DNA from: Streptomyces rubellomurinus
GTDB taxonomy: Bacteria > Actinomycetota > Actinomycetes > Streptomycetales > Streptomycetaceae
NCBI RefSeq assembly: GCF_000961885.1
Contig: NZ_JZKH01000095.1
Span: forward strand, 1 to 27,420
DNA length: 27,420 nt
Direction of reading: 5' to 3'
Below are positions 22,303-27,420 of the stretch, piece by piece; position 1 is the first letter of the stretch, and each line of letters begins with the position of its first letter. The notes beneath the pieces are model-generated. The model was not told the DNA's origin, searched no databases, and saw only the letters and a list, made by a program, of their open reading frames with translations. The position numbers and the translations under genes are program-made.

Positions 22303-23643
22303 ATGACCACCACCCCCGCCCCCACCGCCGCCACCAGCACGGTCGACGCACCCGCCGTGGTCGCCCGCCTGCGCGCCGTGTTCACCAGCGGCCGGACCAA
22401 GCCGCTCGCCTGGCGCCAGGCGCAGCTCGCGGCGCTGCGCTCGCTGCTCACCGAGCAGACCGAGGCGCTCCAGCAGGCCCTGCACGCCGACCTCGGCAAG
22501 AGCGCGGCCGAGGCGTACCGGACCGAGATCGGCTTCACGCTGAACGAGCTCGACCACACGGTGGCCCACCTGGAGGAGTGGCTGCGGCCCAGGCCCGCCG
22601 CCGTGCCGGAGTTCTTCCGCCCGGCCGAGGCCCGGGTGGTGCGCGACCCGCTCGGCGTGGTGCTGGTCATCGCGCCGTGGAACTACCCGCTGCAGCTCGC
22701 GCTCGCCCCGCTGGTGGGCGCCCTGGCCGCTGGGAACGCGGCCGTCCTCAAGCCCAGCGAGCTCGCCCCCGCGACCTCCGCCGCCATCGCCCGGCTGCTG
22801 CCCCGCTACCTCGACCCGGAGGCGGTGGCGGTGGTCGAGGGCGCCGTCCCGGAGACCACCGCGCTGCTGGAGCAGCGCTTCGACCACATCTTCTACACCG
22901 GCAACGGCGCGGTCGGCCGGATCGTCATGGCGGCGGCCGCCCGGCACCTGACCCCGGTCACCCTGGAGCTGGGCGGCAAGAGCCCGGTCGTGGTCGAGCC
23001 CGACGCGGACCTCGCGGTCACCGCGCAGCGGATCGTCCGCGGCAAGTTCCTCAACGCCGGCCAGACCTGCGTCGCCCCGGACTACGTCCTCGCCGTCGGC
23101 GGGAGCGCCACCGCCCTGGAGCAGCACCTGGCCGACGCCGTCCGCGACCTGTACGGCGAGGACCCGGCGGCCAGTGCCGAGTACGGACGGATCGTCAACG
23201 AGCGGCACTTCGACCGGCTCGCCGCGCTCCTGGGCGACGGACGGACCGTCATCGGCGGCGCCCACGACCGCGCCGGCCGCTACATCGCCCCGACCGTCCT
23301 CGCGGACGTCTCCCCCGAGGCGCCGGTCATGCGGGAGGAGATCTTCGGCCCGATCCTGCCGGTCGTCGCCGTGCCCGACCTCGACGCGGCGATCGCCTTC
23401 ATCAACGAGCGCGACAAGCCGCTCGCCCTGTACGCCTTCACCGAGTCCGAGCGGACCAAGCAGCGGCTCACCGAGGAGACCTCCTCCGGGGCCCTCACCT
23501 TCGGGCTGCCGGTCTCCCACCTGGCCATGCCCGAGCTGCCGTTCGGCGGCGTCGGCGAGAGCGGCATGGGCCGCTACCACGGCGAGTACTCCATCGACAC
23601 CTTCAGCCACACCAAGGCCGTCGTCGACAAGCCCCTCGGCTGA
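22303..23643 (+). CDS. Class 3-like NAD(P)-dependent aldehyde dehydrogenase
   Basis: 446 residues, the short length typical of ALDH class 3 and coniferyl-aldehyde-type enzymes. Catalytic and cofactor residues can be read: P-W-N-Y-P (N126), K-P-S-E (K150), E222 in L-E-L-G-G-K, C256 in N-A-G-Q-T-C, and the E-E-I-F-G-P loop. It oxidises aldehydes to acids; class 3 enzymes favour medium or long aliphatic and aromatic aldehydes. The start is ATG 22303 because the promoter at 22209-22238 leaves the upstream in-frame ATG 22243 outside the transcript; GGAAGG lies about 14 bases before 22303, somewhat far. Monocistronic, with a strong hairpin after the stop. A role in removing aldehydes made by the exported oxidases elsewhere in the window is only a thought. 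Confidence 0.9.
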   Translation: MTTTPAPTAATSTVDAPAVVARLRAVFTSGRTKPLAWRQAQLAALRSLLTEQTEALQQALHADLGKSAAEAYRTEIGFTLNELDHTVAHLEEWLRPRPAAVPEFFRPAEARVVRDPLGVVLVIAPWNYPLQLALAPLVGALAAGNAAVLKPSELAPATSAAIARLLPRYLDPEAVAVVEGAVPETTALLEQRFDHIFYTGNGAVGRIVMAAAARHLTPVTLELGGKSPVVVEPDADLAVTAQRIVRGKFLNAGQTCVAPDYVLAVGGSATALEQHLADAVRDLYGEDPAASAEYGRIVNERHFDRLAALLGDGRTVIGGAHDRAGRYIAPTVLADVSPEAPVMREEIFGPILPVVAVPDLDAAIAFINERDKPLALYAFTESERTKQRLTEETSSGALTFGLPVSHLAMPELPFGGVGESGMGRYHGEYSIDTFSHTKAVVDKPLG

Positions 23644-23695
23644 GCCCGACCAGTCGGGAGCTCCCCGCGACACAGCCGTCCGGAGGGAGCGCGGA

Positions 23696-23741
23696 CGGCC
23701 CCGCACGGAACCGGAGGGCTCGGGGTTCACGTGCGGGGCCG
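23696..23741. terminator. Strong bidirectional hairpin terminator
   Basis: A 12-bp perfect stem (23696-23707 with 23730-23741) continues, past a single bulged A at 23729, into GAACC/GGTTC (23708-23712 with 23724-23728). It lies between the convergent aldehyde dehydrogenase and lectin-like genes and would end both transcripts. Confidence 0.8.
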
Positions 23742-23780
23742 CGGTCACGGGGAGGGGGACGGTCAAGGGGAGGGGGGCGG

Positions 23781-25070
23781 TCAGACTCCGGTCATGGTGA
23801 AGGTGCCCGTGCCGTCCTGCCGGCCGCCGGAGTACTGGCGGATCAACTCGCCGTCCGCGTACCGGTCGTAGCCCACCATGGAGCCGGTGTACTTGTTCTG
23901 CAGGCCGACCTTCGAGCTGCCGGGGACGTCGCGGTAGACGTAGAAGCGCTGGAGGTCGTCCTCGCTGCAGTTGGCCGTCGTCAGGTAGGCCTGCTCCTGG
24001 TTGGCGATGTTCGCCGGGATGGTCGCGCAGCCGCCGTTGCCCCAGTTCCACAGGGTCGCCTCGAGCACCCCGTTGTTCTCCGTCACGTTGCACAGCCGCC
24101 AGTTGTCCAGGTGGGCGCTGAAGAAGGTGGACTCGCGCAGGCGGATGCCGTCGTTGGCCAGGAGCGGTGCGCTCCAGTTCAGCGGCCTGCCGGGGACGTC
24201 GATCCGGTAGGCGCCGGGCGTGCAGTTGAGGGCGGCGGCGGCCAGCGCGCCGCTGCCGGCGGCCTCGGGCCGGCCGGCGGACGGGGCGCCGACGGTGGCG
24301 GCCGACTGCTGCGCGAGACGGTCCTGGGTCTGCTTCTCGGTCGGCGCCACCGCACCCGCCGGGTGCTCGGCCCGCGCGGCGGGCGAGCCGCAGTCGAGCA
24401 GGAACTTCGCCTTGGCCATGATGCTGTTGGCGGGCACCGCGTCCTCGCAGCGCACCGCGCCTTCCTCGAGGGTGGTGTAGGTGGTGAAGCTGCCGGTGCC
24501 GGGCCCGTCGATCCACTTCAGCGCCCAACTGCCGTCGCCCTGCTGGGTGCGGTTGCAGTTGAGGCTGCCGTACGTGCCGGTGACCTTCTTCGTGCCCTTG
24601 TAGACGCCGTAGTAGCCGGGCTGGTTGAAGTTCCAGTTGACCGTGCTCGACTCGCTGCTGGTGGAGGTGTAGTTGACCTGGACGTTCAGCCCCAGGGTCG
24701 CGGCGACGGTGCCGAGGACCTGGTTGCCGAAGGTGCCCGTCACGCTGCCGTTGAGGCCCACGGTGACCGAGATGGAGGTCTGGGTGGTGGTGGTGACGCT
24801 CTGGCTGCCGGTGCTGCCCTGGGTGACGTACCAGCCCTTGAAGTGGGTGATCGTCGGGGACACCTCGGTGGTCTTGATGTACGGGAGCCGGGTGCCGAGG
24901 TCGGCCACCGTACAGGTGTCGCCGAGGCGGGGCGTCGCCGTGGCGGCGGGCGCCGCGGCCGCCGGTGAGGCGGCGAGGCCCACGGCGGTGACCGCCCAGG
25001 CGGCCGCCGTGGCGGTCACTGTCATGAGGGAGCTGCCGAGGCGGCCGGCGGGTCGTACGGAACGCAACAT
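23781..25070 (-). CDS. Secreted protein: Ser/Thr-rich beta module (pore-forming-like) plus ricin-type lectin-like domain
   Basis: 429 residues. A Sec signal peptide covers about 1-40 (basic N-end, Ala/Val core, A-S-P-A-A-A-A). Residues 70-165 are long alternating Ser/Thr-rich beta strands (S-V-T-T-T-T-Q-T-S-I-S-V-T-V-G-L, then G-L-N-V-Q-V-N-Y-T-S-T-S), the look of the membrane-inserting region of aerolysin/MTX-type toxins. A low-complexity Ala/Pro/Gln linker (about 230-280) follows. Residues 282-429 resemble a ricin-B/beta-trefoil module (Q-N-K-Y-T-G-S-M-V-G-Y ... L-I-R-Q-Y-S-G-G) with several Cys, likely disulfide-bonded. ATG 25070 has a GGGG ribosome site about nine bases upstream. It ends on the shared terminator. 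The lectin-like reading is moderate and the pore-forming reading is inference; a spore-coat or wall-binding protein is an alternative. Confidence 0.6.
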   Translation of the reverse strand: MLRSVRPAGRLGSSLMTVTATAAAWAVTAVGLAASPAAAAPAATATPRLGDTCTVADLGTRLPYIKTTEVSPTITHFKGWYVTQGSTGSQSVTTTTQTSISVTVGLNGSVTGTFGNQVLGTVAATLGLNVQVNYTSTSSESSTVNWNFNQPGYYGVYKGTKKVTGTYGSLNCNRTQQGDGSWALKWIDGPGTGSFTTYTTLEEGAVRCEDAVPANSIMAKAKFLLDCGSPAARAEHPAGAVAPTEKQTQDRLAQQSAATVGAPSAGRPEAAGSGALAAAALNCTPGAYRIDVPGRPLNWSAPLLANDGIRLRESTFFSAHLDNWRLCNVTENNGVLEATLWNWGNGGCATIPANIANQEQAYLTTANCSEDDLQRFYVYRDVPGSSKVGLQNKYTGSMVGYDRYADGELIRQYSGGRQDGTGTFTMTGV

Positions 25071-25154
25071 TATTCGTTTCCCCTTGGTCGTGTATATGTC
25101 AGGTCAAGAATGGGGGTGGTGACCGTGGGGAGGGTGGTGTCAGGTCGGAATTGG

Positions 25155-25170
25155 CCACGAACGATCGTGG
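25155..25170. promoter_or_regulatory. Inverted repeat CCACGA-acga-TCGTGG
   Basis: A perfect 6-bp inverted repeat with a 4-base centre in the divergent gap between the lectin-like gene (start 25070) and the NUDIX-box gene (start 25297). Operator-like, with no known partner. Confidence 0.35.
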
Positions 25171-25248
25171 AGGGGCTCATTCCCCCCGGGTGGCGTCACG
25201 GTGGGCCGATTTCCGGGCGCTCGCGCGGTGGCGGGCGGGGCGAAGGTT

Positions 25249-25282
25249 GGCAGGATGCTGTCCGCTTGGCAGCATCCTGTCC
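25249..25282. promoter_or_regulatory. Tandem and inverted repeat just upstream of the NUDIX-box gene
   Basis: GGCAGGATGCTGTCC (25249-25263) and GGCAGCATCCTGTCC (25268-25282) are near-identical 15-mers at a 19-bp period. At the same time CAGGATGCTG (25251-25260) and CAGCATCCTG (25270-25279) form a perfect 10-bp inverted repeat with a 9-base spacer. It ends 14 bp before the start codon, so it could act as operator or as a leader hairpin next to the ribosome site. Confidence 0.65.
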
Positions 25283-25296
25283 ATGAGGATCGAGCC

Positions 25297-26529
25297 ATGA
25301 CGAGCGCGCACACCAGCCCGGCCGCGGTGTCCGCCACGGGGCAGCCGGAGCAGGCCACCACCACGCCGGAGGCGAGCCGGGCCCGGTGGCGCCAGGTCCG
25401 GGAGCACCTGAACCGCAGCCGCTTCGCGTTGACGCAGCTGGCCGTGGCCGGCCGGGGTCCCGAGGAATTCGCCCCCGGTGGCCGGGTGTTGGCGCGCAGG
25501 CACTGGATCCCGGAGACGCCCGTACCCCTGGCACGGGTCCGGTTGCGGTGGCAGGAGCAGACGCCCGTAGCCCCGATCGACGGCAGCGGTCCTGAGCTGG
25601 ACGCCACCCGCGCCCGGCGGGCGGACGGCACCCCGTACACCTTCTACGCCGAAGCCGTTCGCGACCTGGCCAAGCCGCGGCTGTTCGAGAACCGGGGCTG
25701 CTACCGGCTGTTGGCGGTGGCGGAGGATGCCGCCGGGCCGACGCTCACCTTCGGCCGCGGCCAGTACTTCGATGTCCTCAACGTCTGCGAGGCCGCGGCC
25801 CACGAGTACGCGGCCGCCGCCTTGGCCGCACCCGGCCGGCCGGTGACGGACCCGAGCGCCACGCCGTTTCGAACCGCCATCGGTGATCCCACCGACCTCG
25901 CCCGGCGGTCGGTCGTGGCCGCCGTCAGCACGCTCGCGATCCGTTACGACCGGCGGGCCGGCTCGGCGGAGTTCGTCCTGCACTGGCGCGACCCGGCGAA
26001 GGTCGCGAGCGGCGGCGGTCTCTTCCAGGTCATGCCGGTGGGAATGTTCCAGGCCTCCCACGACGCGCCGTGGAACGAGGCCAACGACTTCGACCTGTGG
26101 CGGGCCATCGTCCGCGAGCTCAGCGAGGAACTCCTCGGCAGCAGCGAGGACTACGGCAGCGACACCCACCCGATCGACTACGACGCCTGGCCGTTCCACC
26201 AGGCCCTGAACGCGGCCCGGGCGGCGGGGACACTGCGGGTGTTCTGGCTGGGGCTGGGCATGGACCCGCTCACGCTCGTCACCGACATGCTGACCGTCGC
26301 GGTGTTCGACGCCGAGCTGTTCGACGCGACCTTCGCGCGAATCGTCTCCACCAACGACGAAGGCCACCGTGTGCAGCTGGAGGACGGCACCGGGCACGCG
26401 GCGGGGATCCCGTTCACGGCCGACCAGGTGGAACGGCTGACCGTCAGGGAGCCGATGCAGCCGGCGGGAGCGGCGCTGCTCCAACTGGCGTGGCAGCACC
26501 GCGACGTGCTCCTGGGCACGGGCGGCTGA
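25297..26529 (+). CDS. NUDIX-box protein of unknown function
   Basis: 410 residues from ATG 25297, preceded by GAGGA seven bases upstream; an upstream in-frame start would run through the repeats. The one clear motif is R-E-L-S-E-E-L-L-G at 273-281, which fits the R-E-U-x-E-E-x-G-U core of the NUDIX box, inside a segment F-Q-V-M-P-x-G-M-F-Q ... W-R-A-I-V. The N-terminal part (about 25-70) has W-R-Q-V-R-E-H-L-N and A-L-T-Q-L-A, reminiscent of Streptomyces proteins annotated as regulators fused to such a domain, but no complete helix-turn-helix is seen. No signal peptide or membrane segment. Cytoplasmic; it may bind or hydrolyse a nucleoside-diphosphate compound, or have lost catalysis. Probably autoregulated through the repeats at 25249-25282. 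Confidence 0.65.
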   Translation: MTSAHTSPAAVSATGQPEQATTTPEASRARWRQVREHLNRSRFALTQLAVAGRGPEEFAPGGRVLARRHWIPETPVPLARVRLRWQEQTPVAPIDGSGPELDATRARRADGTPYTFYAEAVRDLAKPRLFENRGCYRLLAVAEDAAGPTLTFGRGQYFDVLNVCEAAAHEYAAAALAAPGRPVTDPSATPFRTAIGDPTDLARRSVVAAVSTLAIRYDRRAGSAEFVLHWRDPAKVASGGGLFQVMPVGMFQASHDAPWNEANDFDLWRAIVRELSEELLGSSEDYGSDTHPIDYDAWPFHQALNAARAAGTLRVFWLGLGMDPLTLVTDMLTVAVFDAELFDATFARIVSTNDEGHRVQLEDGTGHAAGIPFTADQVERLTVREPMQPAGAALLQLAWQHRDVLLGTGG

Positions 26530-26625
26530 GCGGGGACGAGGGCGGGGACGAGGGCGCCCGCCCGTCGAGCAGGACAGGCGCGACGCCCGCGCGCTCCTGC
26601 CCGATCGCGTCGGTAGTGCGGGCCG

Positions 26626-26922
26626 CTACTTGAGCTCGAACAGCAGCGACCGGACCTCGGTGCTGCCGGTGTTGTGCGTGGAGTGGTCCACGGCGGGGAT
26701 CCACATCGCCTCGCCGGCCGCGAGCGAGGCCTCCATGGTTCCACCGGACTCGTCGGTGAAGGTGACCCTTCCGTCCGCGAGGTTGTAGACGAGGTTGTCG
26801 GGGTGGTGGTGCATGGCCGACCTGTCGCCGGGTTGGAGCCGGGCTTCGAGCAGCCGTACCCGATCGTTCTCGAAGAGGACCTTGTACACCTCGGGTGCCA
26901 CCTGCGCAGCGTCACCTGCCAC
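26626..26922 (-). CDS. Small single-domain cupin protein
   Basis: 98 residues, one cupin barrel. Motif 1 reads G-D-R-S-A-M-H-H-H-P-D with a later acidic/basic strand, and motif 2 is G-E-A-M-W-I-P-A-V-D-H-S-T-H-N. The histidines of H-H-H and the late H-N are the likely metal ligands. GTG 26922 has AGGAGG five bases upstream. Such small cupins bind a metal and may be dioxygenases, isomerases or simple sensors; nothing nearby identifies the role. Convergent with the NUDIX-box gene. Confidence 0.85.
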   Translation of the reverse strand: MAGDAAQVAPEVYKVLFENDRVRLLEARLQPGDRSAMHHHPDNLVYNLADGRVTFTDESGGTMEASLAAGEAMWIPAVDHSTHNTGSTEVRSLLFELK

Positions 26923-27038
26923 GGGAACCTCCTGGTTGAGGGGGCGAAGCGTCGTTCTTCCGACCTGCTGGCGACGCTAGCGCTGCGCAGATGGCCGTGC
27001 GCGGTGGGACCGCCAGGCCGGTGAAACCGAGGTGTCGC

Positions 27039-27420
27039 TTACGGGTGGGTGGCCTTGGTGTTGGGCTGGGTCTTCTGGTTGTAGATCTCCTTGCCGTCCG
27101 CGTTGTAGGCGTGGACGTAGGGGGCCGGGGGGAAGGCGTTCTGGGTGTCGCCGGTGTCGCCGGTGGAGACGGCCGCGGCGTAGGCGAACGCGCCGCCGGC
27201 CATGACGGCCGGGTACTGGGTCGGGTCGTCGCCGTAGCTGATGGTGACCTTGGCGACCTCGGGCGTGTAGTGCCCGGCGCCCAGGGAGAGGAACTGCCCG
27301 GCGCCGGCCCGCGCGCTGAAACTGTCGAAGTACTCGATCAGGTGACCGGCGCCCCACAGGCGGTCGTTGATGAACGTCGCCGGGACGGACGTGCTGGTGC
27401 CCTTGTCGCCCTTCGACCCG
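27039..27420 (-). CDS. Unrecognised protein, C-terminal part (5' end outside window)
   Basis: 126 complete codons are visible, ending at TAA 27039-27041. The text is beta-rich with many Gly, Ala and aromatic residues, for example G-A-G-H-L-I-E-Y-F-D and V-A-K-V-T-I-S-Y-G-D-D, then a tail rich in Asn, Gln and Lys (Y-N-A-D-G-K-E-I-Y-N-Q). It resembles an extracellular domain of the kind found after a single membrane anchor in Streptomyces proteins, but I cannot name a family. GC-rich third positions confirm this frame as coding over an overlapping alternative on the same strand. Confidence 0.7.
   Translation of the reverse strand, partial: GSKGDKGTSTSVPATFINDRLWGAGHLIEYFDSFSARAGAGQFLSLGAGHYTPEVAKVTISYGDDPTQYPAVMAGGAFAYAAAVSTGDTGDTQNAFPPAPYVHAYNADGKEIYNQKTQPNTKATHP

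Noticed and set aside
22195..24968. Long antisense or off-frame reading frames over the aldehyde dehydrogenase and lectin-like genes
   Set aside because: Both real genes are fixed by motifs, a promoter, a signal peptide and the shared terminator; the shadows are Gly/Arg-rich with no domains.
26569..26600. GCAGGA/TCCTGC inverted repeat between the NUDIX-box and cupin genes, as a terminator
   Set aside because: Only a 6-bp stem with a 20-base loop; too weak to support.

Overview
The window is actinobacterial chromosome, most likely from the Streptomycetaceae (Streptomyces or a close relative). The signs are very high GC with G/C-rich third codon positions in most genes, several GTG starts, Tat/Sec-exported enzymes, a mycothiol-dependent maleylpyruvate isomerase family member, and a low density of divergent regulator/enzyme pairs typical of the less conserved parts of such chromosomes. 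I see no tRNA, rRNA, CRISPR array, transposase or integrase. No complete biosynthetic cluster is visible.

Layout, left to right. 1-586: 3' end of a gene with FG-GAP-type repeats. 708-2237: a serine beta-lactamase-like hydrolase with its own terminator. 2576-3109: a lone SUKH (SMI1/KNR4) protein. 3190-6270: a divergent pair of exported oxidoreductases, a latex-clearing-protein-like (DUF2236) heme oxygenase and a three-domain multicopper oxidase. 6291-7537: a divergent hotdog thioesterase/TetR pair with a striking repeat operator. 7623-9398: a lower-GC foreign-looking gene joining a helical N-terminus to a five-bladed tachylectin-like propeller, followed by about 600 bp without a gene and a beta/gamma-crystallin-like protein (10026-10763). 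10909-13052: two co-directional genes, a possible PrnB/TDO-type heme oxygenase and a clavaminate-synthase-like Fe(II)/2-oxoglutarate oxygenase. 13065-14855: an exo-type amidohydrolase. 15051-16847: a multi-zinc-ribbon protein ending in a PD-(D/E)XK nuclease fold. 16928-18615: a LysR/SDR divergent pair with a perfect T-N11-A box. 18691-20115: a divergent glutamyl-tRNA synthetase. 20169-20645: a GNAT acetyltransferase.

20689-22110 is a decay zone: the 3' end of a NUDIX gene, a LysR-like fragment, a maleylpyruvate isomerase-like gene with an odd C-terminal read-through, and the 3' end of a MocR regulator. After it come a class-3 aldehyde dehydrogenase with a readable sigma-70-type promoter (22303-23643), a secreted two-domain lectin with a region resembling a beta-pore-forming module (23781-25070), a NUDIX-box protein of unknown role preceded by a tandem/inverted repeat (25297-26529), a small cupin (26626-26922), and the C-terminal part of an unrecognised protein running off the right edge.

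The best candidates for something undescribed are the zinc-ribbon nuclease, the tachylectin fusion on atypical DNA, the two-oxygenase cassette, and the heme oxygenase/multicopper oxidase pair. Functions rest on motif reading only; no alignment or database search was run.
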